The notes under the pieces were generated by a model, which searched no databases, was not told the origin of the DNA, and was given only the letters and a program-made list of their open reading frames with translations. 17,896 nucleotides of DNA, from positions 1-17,896 of the forward strand of contig CAKQNZ010000025.1 in assembly GCA_934255435.1 (NCBI GenBank). Reading direction: 5' to 3'. This document shows positions 1 to 8,863 of the stretch, in pieces; positions within the stretch are counted from its first letter, which is position 1, and each line of letters starts with the position of its first letter. The translations under genes were made by a program, and so were the position numbers. This DNA is from an uncultured Clostridia bacterium (GTDB lineage Bacteria > Bacillota > Clostridia > Peptostreptococcales > Anaerovoracaceae).

Positions 1-1060
1 CTCGCATGGCTCTGTTTTCTGCAACATACTTTGCCATGGCGATGACATTGTCCACACGCTGCCCTGTCAGTACTGAAATGAATACCGATGGTGCGTATGA
101 CATGAATGTCAGCTCTCTTGCTATCTCTTTTCTGAAGTCGTTCATGGTGTTGGTCTCTTTTTCTATCAGATCCCATTTGTTCACTACGACTACTATACCC
201 TTGCCTGCTTCATGGGCTATACCTGCGATCTTTTTGTCCTGCTCTGTTATGCCTTCCTGGGCATCTATCATCAGCAGACAGACATCGCATCTTTCGATGG
301 CGGCGACAGCTCTCAGAACGCTGAATTTCTCGATATTCTCGTTTACTTTGCTCTTTCTTCTTATACCGGCTGTATCTATCAGCAGATACTTCTCACCGTC
401 TTTTTCGAAAGGTGTGTCTATGGAGTCTCTCGTTGTTCCTGCCACCGGCGACACGATAACTCTGTTTTCACCCAGGAGCTTGTTGATAAGGGACGACTTG
501 CCTACGTTCGGCTTGCCTATCATTGCTATCTTTATGTCATCATCCTCCTCTGTACCTGCTCCTTCAGGGAAACTCTCGATGATCCTGTCCAGCAGATCTC
601 CAAGATTAAGCATGTTGGCAGCCGATACCGGCACCGGCTCGCCAAGTCCCAGTTCATAAAAATCATAGAAATCGTCCGGCAGTTCCTTTTTGTCCACTTT
701 GTTCACTGCGAGGATGACATTCTTTCCGGTCTTCATCAGCATCGAGGCTACTTCTCTGTCAGCTGCAGTCAGTCCATCCTTGCCGTCCACCATGAAAAGT
801 ATCACATCTGATGTGTCCATTGCCATCTGAGCCTGCTCACGCATCTGTGAAAGGATCACGTCCTTGCTGTCAGGCTCGATACCGCCCGTGTCAATAAGAG
901 CAAAGTGCACTCCCGACCACTCAGCCTCTGCATATATCCTGTCTCTTGTGACTCCCGGCGTATCCTCCACAATGGATACACGTCTGCCTACGACTCTATT
1001 GAAAAATGTTGATTTTCCTACGTTCGGCCGTCCTACGACAGCCACTAATGGTTTACTCAT
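1..1060 (-). CDS. der: GTPase Der (EngA), partial, C-terminus beyond window
   Basis: Der is a double-domain GTPase that helps assemble the 50S ribosomal subunit. Translating the minus strand from the ATG at 1058-1060 gives an open frame of 353 codons running off base 1. First G domain: GRPNVGKS (residues 10-17), a DTGGI motif and NKVD (120-123). Second G domain: GKPNVGKS (182-189), DTAGIR and NKWD (294-297). The visible part ends around the G2/KH-like boundary, so the usual C-terminal KH-like domain (family about 440 residues) lies outside the window; this is a window cut, not a truncation. The start ATG overlaps the ftsY stop by 8 bases (ATGAGTAA), implying translational coupling. Der is not the usual gene after ftsY in Bacillus, where the SRP genes ylxM-ffh follow. 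Identification is secure from the tandem G domains. Confidence 0.96.
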   Translation of the reverse strand, partial: MSKPLVAVVGRPNVGKSTFFNRVVGRRVSIVEDTPGVTRDRIYAEAEWSGVHFALIDTGGIEPDSKDVILSQMREQAQMAMDTSDVILFMVDGKDGLTAADREVASMLMKTGKNVILAVNKVDKKELPDDFYDFYELGLGEPVPVSAANMLNLGDLLDRIIESFPEGAGTEEDDDIKIAMIGKPNVGKSSLINKLLGENRVIVSPVAGTTRDSIDTPFEKDGEKYLLIDTAGIRRKSKVNENIEKFSVLRAVAAIERCDVCLLMIDAQEGITEQDKKIAGIAHEAGKGIVVVVNKWDLIEKETNTMNDFRKEIARELTFMSYAPSVFISVLTGQRVDNVIAMAKYVAENRAMR

Positions 1061-1949
1061 CAAAAATTCCTTCCGCAAATTCCTCTGGATCAAATTCCTT
1101 CAAATCTTCGATTCCTTCACCTACGCCTATGAATTTCACCGGCATATTGAATTCGTCTGCGATAGTAACTACTATACCACCTTTTGCAGTTCCGTCAAGT
1201 TTTGTCAGGACGATACCTGTTATATCGGCAACGTCTCCGAACTCCTTTACCTGGGAAACGGCGTTCTTTCCTGTAGTGGCGTCTATGACAAGCAGATTCT
1301 CTCTGGATGCTTCAGGATACTCCCTGCCGATGACCTTGTTCATCTTGTTCAGCTCATCCATAAGATTTTTCTTGTTCTGGAGCCTGCCTGCCGTATCACA
1401 TATCAGCACATCGATGTTCTTCGCCTTTGCTGACTGTATTGCATCATATATGACAGCCGACGGATCTGCGCCTTCCTGATGTCTGACTACATTGACTCCG
1501 ACTCTCTCGCCCCATATGCAGAGCTGCTCTGATGCTGCTGCTCTGAAAGTATCTGCCGCTGCCAGCATAACTGTCTTTCCTTCATTTCTCAGGCGGTGTG
1601 CCAGCTTGCCTATGGACGTAGTCTTACCGCCTCCGTTTATGCCTATCATCAGGATCACCATAGGCGTATCGCCACAGAGTTTCAGGTTCTCATGCTTGTT
1701 CATCAGTTTTGCGATTATCTTCGCAAGTCTCGCCTTTATCTGATCCGGTTCTCTCAGACGTTCTGAATTTATGTCGGATCTGAGTATGTCAACGATCCTC
1801 ATCGTAGTCTGCATGCCTATATCTGATGTTATCAGTATCTCTTCAAGTTCATCGAGGAAATCTTCGTCTACAGTCACTCTTCCTGTAAGCGCCTCGCCTA
1901 TCCTCTGTGAAAGTTTACCGAAAAATGATTTCTTTTTTTCTCCAGCCAT
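1053..1949 (-). CDS. ftsY: Signal recognition particle receptor FtsY
   Basis: FtsY is the membrane-associated SRP receptor GTPase; it pairs with Ffh to deliver ribosomes making membrane proteins to the translocon. The protein has 298 residues: a short basic start ([12 protein letters not shown]), an N-domain helical bundle (about 25-90) and the G domain. Visible motifs are the P-loop GINGGGKT (103-110), [11 protein letters not shown] (133-143), DTAGR (185-189), TKLDG (249-253) and the closing region [17 protein letters not shown]. It lacks the long acidic A domain of E. coli FtsY (497 residues), as is normal for Gram-positive versions (B. subtilis 329), and is slightly shorter still. The start is supported by AAGGAG about 6 bases upstream. 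It lies 30 bases after smc and overlaps der by 8 bases. Most isoleucines here use ATA. Confidence 0.97.
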   Translation of the reverse strand: MAGEKKKSFFGKLSQRIGEALTGRVTVDEDFLDELEEILITSDIGMQTTMRIVDILRSDINSERLREPDQIKARLAKIIAKLMNKHENLKLCGDTPMVILMIGINGGGKTTSIGKLAHRLRNEGKTVMLAAADTFRAAASEQLCIWGERVGVNVVRHQEGADPSAVIYDAIQSAKAKNIDVLICDTAGRLQNKKNLMDELNKMNKVIGREYPEASRENLLVIDATTGKNAVSQVKEFGDVADITGIVLTKLDGTAKGGIVVTIADEFNMPVKFIGVGEGIEDLKEFDPEEFAEGIFDE

Positions 1950-1979
1950 ATCTGATCTCCTTATGTATAAACAGCTGTA

Positions 1980-4900
1980 CTATATCGTAAAATCGTCTGC
2001 CATGCTAAGTGAAAGCACTTTTGATATGCCTTTTTCCGGCATAGTCACTCCGAAAATGGCATCTGCATGTTCCATCGTGGACTTCTGGTGCGTCACCAGT
2101 GCGAACTGTATGCCTGTCAGTGTCCTGAGACAGTTTATGAACCTGTCTATATTGGCGTCGTCCAGTGCGGCCTCCACCTCGTCAAGAATGCAGAAAGGTG
2201 TCGGTTTAGCCTTGAGCACTGCAAACATCAGCGCTATTGCCGTCATGGTCTTCTCACCGCCGGAAAGCAGGTTGATGTTCTGCAGCTTCTTGCCCGGAGG
2301 CTGTGCCACTATATCTATGTCTGAGCTCAGAGGGTCACTCTGGTCTGAAAGTCTCAGTTCTGCGTGACCGCCTCCGAACAGCTCTCTGAATTTCTCTTCG
2401 AAATTGATGACGATAGTATCGAAACTCTCTCTGAATTTCGTTTTTATCGTTTTATCCATATCCTCTATCATCGCTGTCAGATCGTCTACAGCCGACTGTA
2501 TGTCGGCCTGCTGTGCTGTCAGGAACTCGTACCGCTCCCTGACAGTCTCGTATTCCTCTATGGCTCCGGTGTTCACGTCGCCCAGCTCTCTGATGCGGTT
2601 CTTTATGGATTTGTTTTCTTTGACTGCCGATGACATGACGAAGTCTTCACTTCTGAAATCCATCGCCTGTATATATGATATCTCGAAATCCTCCCACAGC
2701 TTGTTCTTGTATGTGTCCAGCTGCGTCTCGTTTCTGGCATTCTTTATCTCAAGCTCGTATTTCTGATCCTGCAGACTCCTTATCCTTGAGTCTGCCGCTT
2801 CTTTTGATGAGTTGAGTCCTGCCAGTCTCGAAGTGACGGCGGACTTTTCTTCTGAAAGATCTGCCAGCTCCGATTTGAGACGGCTTTTCTCGCTGCGTTT
2901 CTGCTCTGCTCTGGCCGTGCTTGTCTCATCGCTGTCAAGGAGCCTGTGTTTCTCTGCCCGAAGCTGTACAAGCTGCGATCGTTTTTGCTCAAGTTCTGAA
3001 TTGAGCTCCTGCATCGTGGAATCTATACGTTCCTGAGTTTCGCCAGCGTGTGCCATATCACGCTCACAGCTTCCAACTGCTATCCTGGCAGCTGTCACCG
3101 ATTCGCTCACGGCATCGAACTGTGCCTTGCGCATATCGTATTCGCCAAGCTTTTCGCTGCTCATCTGCTCAGCTTGTTTCACTGCATCCTCGGCCTGTTT
3201 TATCTTTTCTCTGAGCCTTTTGATGTTTTCACCGGCAGCTGCCTTTTCTGAGGCTATGACTTCCAGTTCTCTTTCCACTCTGTCACTGCTGCTTTTAAGT
3301 TCTCTCAGCATATTTTCTTCGAGTTCGCTTTCGCCTTTTTTCAGATCGAGCTGCCTCTCTGCATCTGCTTTCTTCAGTCTGATATCCTCTATCACCTGCT
3401 GTGTTTCGGATATCACGGAGTGGAGCCTGCCCAGCTTCGATGAGGACTGCTGCAGATCCCGGCTGCCTTCTTCCAGCTGCTTTGCCATGGATGCTATCTC
3501 GGCTTTCCTGTCCAGTATATTGGCAGTCCTGTTCCTGTATCTGCCTCCTGTTATAGCTCCGCCGGCATTTATGACTTCGCCTTCGAGGGTGACGAATCTC
3601 ATCCCTCCGGAATTTTTGGACATCCTGACTGCATTGTCCATAGTATCCGTTATGACTACTCTGCCCAGCAGATAATTGACTATGTTCTCATATCTGCTGC
3701 TGTAACTGACACAGTCAGGACCGAATCCTATGAATCCGGGCATTTGTGCCAGCCGGCTATCTCTCTGGCATCTGCCTCTTACTGACGATACCGGAAGGAA
3801 AGTCATCCTGCCTGCTTTGCTGTTTTTAAGTGATATTATCGCTTTTTTTGCACTGTCGTCGTCTTCACATACGATATTCTGGAGCGCTGCTCCAAGTGCC
3901 GTCTCATATGCGGTCTCGTAGCCTTCCGGGATATCTATGAGCTCTGCCACTACTCCATGTATACCGCCAAGATCTGACTTCATGACATGCCTTACGGCAT
4001 GATTGTAACCTTCGTAGTTGCTTTCCATCTCTTCGATGGTCTTCTTTCTCGATGAAAGCTGTCCCAGCGAGATCTTCATCTGCTGGACATGTCCTGAAAG
4101 ATTTTTTTCTTCCTGTGTACTGTCGATCAGCACTTTTTGTCTTTCTCCCAGCTGCTGTTTCAGATCTTCAAGCTGCTCCTGGAGATTTTTTCGGTCCTCT
4201 CTTATCCTGCTGAGTCTGTCCAGGATCTCATTGTTCCTGTCTGCACCGGTGTCACGCTCGCCGGTCAGTGTCATATGCCGCTTGTCCAGAGTCTCCAGCA
4301 TCATCTCTATGCTTTTTATCTCGGCTCTTGCCTGTCCTGCGGCAGAGGTCTGTTCGAAGATCTCGTTCCTGTATTCTTCTGCCTGTTCCATCAGCAGCGA
4401 CATATCAGCCGAAAGTGCATCATAGCCTGCTGATTTTTCTTCAAGCTGCCGCTTTGCCGCTGTCAGTTTCTGCTGTATATGCTCTCTGGTTTTTTCGGAT
4501 TCGCAGCTGCTTATGCGGGCTGCTCCGATCTTTTCTTCAAGACCTGCGATATCGTGTTCTGTCCTGCTGATGTTCTCCTCTGCTGTGCTTATACGCTCCC
4601 TGTCTATACTGCTTCTGCTCAGGGCTTCATTCAGTGCATCTACAGAAGCCATCAGTGCTTCCTGCGTGCCGGCATGCAGTGTTTCCAGTTCTTCAGATCT
4701 CCTGCTGCATTCAGCGATCTGTGCTTCGACGTCAGCACGCTGTCTGCCGGTACTGTCGAGTTTCTGCTGCAGTTCATCGAGATCTTCTCTGATATATTTA
4801 TTTTTCGATTCGATATTTTCGATATTTTTCAGTGTTATATTTATTTCAAGCTCTTTGTACCGGTCCCGGAGCCTGATATACTCCTTCGCCTTGATGCTGT

Positions 4901-5522
4901 CTTCTCTCAGTCCGTCGATGCGTCCCTCTATCTCTCCGACTATATCTTTGACACGCTCCATGTTGGCGGCTGTGGATTCCAGCTTTCTCTCCGCTTCGGC
5001 TTTTTTAGTGCGGTACATCACGATGCCGGCGGCTTCTTCGAATATCTCACGGCGGCTTTCCGTCCGGCTGCTTAGTATCTCTGATATCTTTCCCTGCCCT
5101 ATGATGGAATATCCGTCCACGCCTATACCTGTATCCATGATAAGCTCACGGATATCTCGCAGTCTGCACTGGTTGCCGTTTATGTGATACTCGCTTTCTC
5201 CGGATCTGAACATGCGTCTTGTTATGGCGACTTCCTTGTAGTCTATGGGGAGACTGCCGTCTTCATTGTCTATGACCAGCGTCACCTCCGCCATCCCTCT
5301 TGATTTCCTGCTGGATGTACCTGCAAAGATGACTTCCTCCATCTTGCCGCCTCTGAGCATCTTGGGGCTCTGCTCCCCCAGCACCCATCTTATGGCGTCG
5401 CTTATGTTGCTCTTGCCGCTGCCGTTTGGCCCAACGATACAGGTTATGCCTCTGTCGAATTCGATTGTCACCGGTTCTGCAAAAGATTTGAAGCCATGCA
5501 TCTTTATTTTCTTAAAGTACAT
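1980..5522 (-). CDS. smc: Chromosome segregation ATPase SMC
   Basis: SMC is the ATPase of the SMC-ScpAB condensin that organises and segregates the chromosome. The 1180-residue protein is full length for the family. The N-terminal head carries GFKSFAEP and Walker A GPNGSGKS (about 31-38). Long Glu/Lys/Arg-rich coiled coils flank a hinge at roughly 500-680 with the glycine-rich stretch INAGGAITGG. The C-terminal head has the ABC signature LSGGEK (about 1086-1091), Walker B CILDE with catalytic Glu about 1115, and a D-loop. The frame also offers an ATG one codon earlier (5525). AAGGGAG at 5527-5533 lies only 1 base from that ATG but 4 bases from the one at 5522, and relatives start like MYFKKI, so 5522 is preferred. 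The start lies inside the 3' end of rnc (overlap 11 bases). scpA and scpB are not in this window. Confidence 0.97.
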   Translation of the reverse strand: MYFKKIKMHGFKSFAEPVTIEFDRGITCIVGPNGSGKSNISDAIRWVLGEQSPKMLRGGKMEEVIFAGTSSRKSRGMAEVTLVIDNEDGSLPIDYKEVAITRRMFRSGESEYHINGNQCRLRDIRELIMDTGIGVDGYSIIGQGKISEILSSRTESRREIFEEAAGIVMYRTKKAEAERKLESTAANMERVKDIVGEIEGRIDGLREDSIKAKEYIRLRDRYKELEINITLKNIENIESKNKYIREDLDELQQKLDSTGRQRADVEAQIAECSRRSEELETLHAGTQEALMASVDALNEALSRSSIDRERISTAEENISRTEHDIAGLEEKIGAARISSCESEKTREHIQQKLTAAKRQLEEKSAGYDALSADMSLLMEQAEEYRNEIFEQTSAAGQARAEIKSIEMMLETLDKRHMTLTGERDTGADRNNEILDRLSRIREDRKNLQEQLEDLKQQLGERQKVLIDSTQEEKNLSGHVQQMKISLGQLSSRKKTIEEMESNYEGYNHAVRHVMKSDLGGIHGVVAELIDIPEGYETAYETALGAALQNIVCEDDDSAKKAIISLKNSKAGRMTFLPVSSVRGRCQRDSRLAQMPGFIGFGPDCVSYSSRYENIVNYLLGRVVITDTMDNAVRMSKNSGGMRFVTLEGEVINAGGAITGGRYRNRTANILDRKAEIASMAKQLEEGSRDLQQSSSKLGRLHSVISETQQVIEDIRLKKADAERQLDLKKGESELEENMLRELKSSSDRVERELEVIASEKAAAGENIKRLREKIKQAEDAVKQAEQMSSEKLGEYDMRKAQFDAVSESVTAARIAVGSCERDMAHAGETQERIDSTMQELNSELEQKRSQLVQLRAEKHRLLDSDETSTARAEQKRSEKSRLKSELADLSEEKSAVTSRLAGLNSSKEAADSRIRSLQDQKYELEIKNARNETQLDTYKNKLWEDFEISYIQAMDFRSEDFVMSSAVKENKSIKNRIRELGDVNTGAIEEYETVRERYEFLTAQQADIQSAVDDLTAMIEDMDKTIKTKFRESFDTIVINFEEKFRELFGGGHAELRLSDQSDPLSSDIDIVAQPPGKKLQNINLLSGGEKTMTAIALMFAVLKAKPTPFCILDEVEAALDDANIDRFINCLRTLTGIQFALVTHQKSTMEHADAIFGVTMPEKGISKVLSLSMADDFTI

Positions 5523-6210
5523 CATGCTCCCTTTCCAGCATCACCCTGGCGGCCTCCTGTTCGGCCTGTTTCTTGCTCTTGCCGCTGCCCAGAGCCTTTC
5601 TCCGTCCGCTGACCCTGAGTTCGACTTCGAAAGTCTTGTCATGATCTGGTCCTGTTTCGCTGATGAGGACATATCTTATGTCGGTTATTTTGCGGCTCTG
5701 CAGCACTTCCTGAAGTTCTGTCTTGTAGTCAGTCACGATATACTTGCCGTGACGTGTATCCTCTATTACTTCATCGAACAGCTTCAGCACCATATCTCTG
5801 GCGGCTTCGAATCCTCCGTCGATATATACTGCTCCGATTATCGCCTCCATCGCATCAGCCAGTATGGATTTCCTGTTCCTGCCTCCGCATTTCTCTTCTC
5901 CTTTGCCCAGTATGAGATACTCGCCCAGCGAGATCTTCCTGGCCTCTTCTGCCAGAGATTTCTCGCATACCAGTGTAGCTCTCGTTCTTGACAGGAACCC
6001 CTCTTCCTTGTCCGGAAAGATCCTGAACAGCTTTTCTCCTATTATCGCATCGAAAAATGCGTCTCCCAGGAACTCAAGCCGCTCATTGCTCTTTCCTCCT
6101 TTGTTGTGTTCTTTGACATATGAACTGTGAGTAAGTGCTGTGATCAAAATAGACTTGTCCTTGAATATATAATTTATTTCCTTTTCAAATCTGTTTATCT
6201 GATCCTTCAT
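5512..6210 (-). CDS. rnc: Ribonuclease III
   Basis: RNase III cleaves double-stranded RNA, processing the rRNA precursor and regulatory duplexes. The 232-residue protein has the usual two domains. The endonuclease domain (about 1-155) carries NERLEFLGDA (42-51); E43, D50, D119 and E122 match the four catalytic acidic residues of E. coli (E38, D45, D114, E117). A double-stranded RNA binding domain follows (about 160-228: DYKTELQEVLQ, then GSGKSKKQAEQEAA). The signature reads DAFFDAII where many homologues have DAVLDLVI, a conservative hydrophobic change. The start follows the plsX stop by 8 bases, and the GAGGAG at the end of plsX probably serves as its ribosome binding site at a rather long spacing of about 11 bases. 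The end overlaps smc. The rnc-smc-ftsY order is the classic Gram-positive one, but no acpP precedes rnc. Confidence 0.97.
   Translation of the reverse strand: MKDQINRFEKEINYIFKDKSILITALTHSSYVKEHNKGGKSNERLEFLGDAFFDAIIGEKLFRIFPDKEEGFLSRTRATLVCEKSLAEEARKISLGEYLILGKGEEKCGGRNRKSILADAMEAIIGAVYIDGGFEAARDMVLKLFDEVIEDTRHGKYIVTDYKTELQEVLQSRKITDIRYVLISETGPDHDKTFEVELRVSGRRKALGSGKSKKQAEQEAARVMLEREHDVL
5527..5533 (-). promoter_or_regulatory. Ribosome binding site deciding the smc start
   Basis: The minus strand reads AAGGGAG, one base before the first of two adjacent ATG codons and four bases before the second. The spacing favours the second ATG (5522) as the smc start. The site lies inside the rnc coding region. 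Confidence 0.6.
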
Positions 6211-6218
6211 CGATATTT

Positions 6219-7241
6219 CTACTCCTCTTCTTTTTCTATACTTTCTTCAAGATCCAGCATAGACTGTCTGATTATGTTCACCACATCCTCTTTTGCATAT
6301 GGTACTGCCTTGAGTATGGCGTTCTTTACAGCTTCTGCATTTGATGAACCGTGTATCTTGATAACTGGTCTGTTGACGCCCAGTACAGGAGCTCCGCCAT
6401 ATTCTGCATAATTGAATTCTGATTTCAGTGATGAAAGCTGTTTCTTCATCAGAAGTCCTGCGATCTTTGTCTTTGTTGTCTCCATCATCTTGCCTTTTAT
6501 CAGCTTGAGGATGTCCCATGCCAGGCCCTCTGTGAGCTTCAGGATGACGTTGCCTACGAATCCGTCGCAGACGATTATATCGCATACTCCGTCCGGAAGC
6601 TCCCTTGCTTCGACATTGCCGACAAAATTGACAGGCGCATTTTTCAGTCGTTTGTATGCTTCTTTAGTCACGCCTGTGCCTTTGCTCTCTTCTACGCCCA
6701 GGTTCACAAGACCTACTCTCGGATTTTCCCTGCCCAGGACCTTCTCCATGTAAATGCTTCCCATCAGACCGTACTCCACAAGGTTGTGGGCCTTTACTTC
6801 AGAGCTTGCACCTGCGTCCAGCAGCAGTGATGCATCACTTCCGCCTATGCATGGATATACGCTGGCCAGTACAGGTCTGTCTATACCCTCTATCCTGCCG
6901 AGGATCATCCTGCTGCCTACTACGAGAGCGCCGGTATTGCCGCCTGATATCATGACGTCGGCCTCTCCGTCCCTCAGCATATTGAGACATACCACCATGG
7001 ATGAATCGGTCTTTCGCCTGATGGATTTCACCGGACTGTCCTCCATGGTTATTACTTCTTCTGCGTTCACTACGACTATATTGCTGCCGCTGTATCCGTT
7101 TTTCTCCAGCTCTGCGTTTATTTCATCCTCTCTGCCTGTGATGTAAATCGTATCGTCTATCAGCGATGCCGCTTCAACTGCTCCTGCCACGACTGTAGCC
7201 GGTGCTTCATCTCCGCCCATGCCGTCTATAACTATCTTCAT
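6219..7241 (-). CDS. plsX: Phosphate acyltransferase PlsX
   Basis: PlsX converts acyl-ACP and phosphate to acyl-phosphate, the acyl donor PlsY uses to start phospholipid synthesis; it acts as a peripheral membrane enzyme. The 340-residue protein begins with the family motif IDGMGGDEAP (5-14) and contains SGGNTGA (99-105), LLDAGASSE (140-148), then NLGVEESKG, VGNVEARELPDG and CDGFVGNV, all typical of PlsX. Length matches the family (B. subtilis about 333). AAAGGAG lies about 6 bases before the ATG. The gene sits 25 bases after rpe and 8 bases before rnc. In Bacillus plsX is preceded by fapR and followed by fabD, fabG and acpP; none of these is here, so fatty acid genes must be elsewhere. No FapR-type operator was recognised upstream. 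The last residues are a Glu-rich tail. Confidence 0.97.
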   Translation of the reverse strand: MKIVIDGMGGDEAPATVVAGAVEAASLIDDTIYITGREDEINAELEKNGYSGSNIVVVNAEEVITMEDSPVKSIRRKTDSSMVVCLNMLRDGEADVMISGGNTGALVVGSRMILGRIEGIDRPVLASVYPCIGGSDASLLLDAGASSEVKAHNLVEYGLMGSIYMEKVLGRENPRVGLVNLGVEESKGTGVTKEAYKRLKNAPVNFVGNVEARELPDGVCDIIVCDGFVGNVILKLTEGLAWDILKLIKGKMMETTKTKIAGLLMKKQLSSLKSEFNYAEYGGAPVLGVNRPVIKIHGSSNAEAVKNAILKAVPYAKEDVVNIIRQSMLDLEESIEKEEE

Positions 7242-7266
7242 ATCGTTTCTCCTTTCGCTGTTTATG

Positions 7267-7920
7267 CTATCTCAGCAGACCGATAAAATCGGCTGTTCTT
7301 TTTTCAACGTCGTCTGCCTTGAATACCGACGAACCCGCTACAACGATGCCTACTCCTGCATCTGTTATCTGCTGTACATTGTCGAGACTGGCTCCGCCAT
7401 CTATCTCTATCTCGAAATCAAGGCCTCGCTTTTCTCTGATGGCTGTCAGTTCACGGGCTTTGTCAAGGGCCGAAGGAATGAACTTCTGTCCTCCGAATCC
7501 CGGATTGACAGACATTATCAGTATCATGTCTGCATCTTCAAGAACATAATCCAGAGTGTTCAGCGATGTCCCCGGGTTCACTGCGACTCCCGCTTTGATA
7601 CCATGGGACTTTATGTGCTGTATCGTTCTGTTTATATGTGTACAGGCTTCTGCATGAACTGTGATATACTCCGTGTTCTCTGTTACGAAATCGTCTATAT
7701 ATCTGTCCGGATCTTCGATCATGAGATGTACGTCAAAAGGCAGTGAAGTCTTGCCGAGAAGGCTCTTCATCACTGCTGCTCCGAAACTGATATTGGGTAC
7801 GAAATGTCCGTCCATGACGTCGACATGGACCAGCTCAGCTCCTCCCCGCTGTATCTTTGCCGTTTCTTCTGCCAGACGTGAAAAATCTGCCGATAATATA
7901 GATGGTGCAAGTTTTGCCAT
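7267..7920 (-). CDS. rpe: Ribulose-phosphate 3-epimerase
   Basis: Rpe interconverts ribulose 5-phosphate and xylulose 5-phosphate in the non-oxidative pentose phosphate pathway. The 217-residue TIM-barrel protein shows LAPSILSADF (4-13), HVDVMDGHFVPN (32-43, metal-binding H32 and catalytic D34), DVHLM (63-67, H65), MSVNPGFGGQKF (136-147) and IDGG (173-176, catalytic D174), then VAGSSVF binding the phosphate. The frame is open 21 bases further upstream to a TTG overlapping the rsgA stop, but AAGGAG (7927-7932) sits 6 bases before the ATG at 7918-7920, and relatives begin MxKxAPSIL, so the ATG is chosen. rsgA-rpe adjacency is conserved in Bacillota. In Bacillus thiN and several others follow; here plsX follows directly. 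Confidence 0.97.
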   Translation of the reverse strand: MAKLAPSILSADFSRLAEETAKIQRGGAELVHVDVMDGHFVPNISFGAAVMKSLLGKTSLPFDVHLMIEDPDRYIDDFVTENTEYITVHAEACTHINRTIQHIKSHGIKAGVAVNPGTSLNTLDYVLEDADMILIMSVNPGFGGQKFIPSALDKARELTAIREKRGLDFEIEIDGGASLDNVQQITDAGVGIVVAGSSVFKADDVEKRTADFIGLLR

Positions 7921-7926
7921 GTTGTT

Positions 7927-7932
7927 CTCCTT
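7927..7932 (-). promoter_or_regulatory. Ribosome binding site deciding the rpe start
   Basis: The minus strand reads AAGGAG followed by six bases (AACAAC) and ATG. This places the rpe start at 7920 rather than at the upstream in-frame TTG near 7941, which has no such site. Confidence 0.85.
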
Positions 7933-7937
7933 TATTA

Positions 7938-8861
7938 TCAATACTGTCTGCTGTTTTCGATCTCTTTCAGCATTGCGATATATGAATCATATCTGCTGCG
8001 ATGTATCTTTCCTTCTTCAAGAGCCTCCAGGACTTTGCATCCCGGTTCTGCCACATGTCTGCAGTCATTGTATCTGCAGTGGCCAGGTGTCCCGGCTATT
8101 TCAGGGAAAAGATGCTGCAGCTCGCTTTCATCTGCGTCCAGTACATCGAATGAAGTGAATCCCGGCGTATCGAAGATCATGCTCCCGTCGGCGCCGTCTA
8201 TCGTGAAAAGTTCAGAGTGTCTTGTGGTATGCCGACCACGCTCCGACTTCCTGCTTATGGTGCCGGTATCTGCTCCTGCATCAGGTATGAGCCTGTTCAG
8301 GATAGTGGATTTGCCTGCGCCTGAAGACCCTGCCAGCGCAACCTTGCGGCCTCCGGTATGTGTCTTCAGTTCATCGAATCCCTTTCCTGCTTTGCTGTCA
8401 AGACAGACAACAGGATATACAGACCCATATATTTCTTTTATCAATGCGATATTTTCTGCTGCTTTCCTGCTCTTCCTGTCTTCATTATCTGCAAGATCGC
8501 ATTTATTGATGCAAAGTACAGTTTCCGTCCCTGCTTTTTCCGCCATCACAAGAAATCTGTCTATGACTGTGAACACCGGTGCCGGCTTTGCAGCTGCTGT
8601 CACTATCACGAAGCAGTCTACATTGGAGATGAACGGCCTGATGAAACTGTTTTTTCTGGGAAGTATCTCGGTTATCAGACTGTCGTCATTATCAGGTATC
8701 ACTTCCATGATGACCTCATCACCTACTGCCGGTTTTATATTTTTCTGCTTGAATATCCCCCGTGCTTTGCATCTGTATACTGCATCGCCGGATTTTACAT
8801 AATAAAATCCGGCGATTCCTTTTACTATTATGCCTCTGAGGCTGTTATTACTATCTGTCAT
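7938..8861 (-). CDS. rsgA: Small ribosomal subunit maturation GTPase RsgA
   Basis: RsgA (YjeQ/CpgA) is a circularly permuted GTPase that checks late 30S subunit assembly. The 307-residue protein has an N-terminal OB fold (about 8-75), then the permuted G domain in the order NKCD (G4, 119-122), GSSGAGKS (G1, 178-185), the conserved RHTTRHSELF (210-219) and DTPG (G3, 231-234). A zinc site follows with C262, C267, H269 and C275. The ATG at 8859-8861 begins 2 bases after the prkC TGA and has no ribosome binding site; a TTG one codon pair earlier overlaps that stop and lacks one too. Start by reinitiation after prkC is likely. In B. subtilis CpgA is a known PrkC substrate, which fits the adjacency. 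Codons 16-26 form a perfect inverted repeat (8784-8816). Function is secure; the exact start is slightly uncertain. Confidence 0.96.
   Translation of the reverse strand: MTDSNNSLRGIIVKGIAGFYYVKSGDAVYRCKARGIFKQKNIKPAVGDEVIMEVIPDNDDSLITEILPRKNSFIRPFISNVDCFVIVTAAAKPAPVFTVIDRFLVMAEKAGTETVLCINKCDLADNEDRKSRKAAENIALIKEIYGSVYPVVCLDSKAGKGFDELKTHTGGRKVALAGSSGAGKSTILNRLIPDAGADTGTISRKSERGRHTTRHSELFTIDGADGSMIFDTPGFTSFDVLDADESELQHLFPEIAGTPGHCRYNDCRHVAEPGCKVLEALEEGKIHRSRYDSYIAMLKEIENSRQY
8784..8816. repeat. Perfect 14-bp inverted repeat within rsgA
   Basis: On the + strand, ATCGCCGGATTTTA (8784-8797) is followed by the 5-base loop CATAA and then by its exact reverse complement (8803-8816). In the transcript this is a 14-bp stem with loop UUAUG, covering exactly codons 16-26 of rsgA, 45 bases downstream of the start codon. 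No U-tract follows on the mRNA strand, so it is not a standard intrinsic terminator. Its function, if any, is unknown; see findings. Confidence 0.9.
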
Positions 8862-8863
8862 GA

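Noticed and set aside
1..1060. der as a broken gene
   Set aside because: The frame is intact with all G motifs to the first base; the missing C-terminus is due to the window boundary.
2026..2046. TATGCC/GGCATA stem with T-rich loop near the smc 3' end, as a terminator
   Set aside because: The stem is only 6 bp, the T-run is in the loop rather than after the stem, and ftsY follows with a normal ribosome site.
3986..4001. CATGCC-TTAC-GGCATG small hairpin in smc
   Set aside because: A 6-bp stem in a coding region of this size is expected by chance and has no T-run next to it.
4513..5187. Open + strand frame of 224 codons opposite smc, Ser-rich with hydrophobic stretches
   Set aside because: The composition follows from reading coiled-coil codons in antisense; no family resemblance and no start signal. 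The other + strand frames (for example 6-659, 5245-5991, 8035-8802) were dismissed for the same reasons.
7918..7941. TTG start for rpe overlapping the rsgA stop
   Set aside because: A strong AAGGAG sits between this TTG and the ATG that matches the family N-terminus, so the ATG is the better start.
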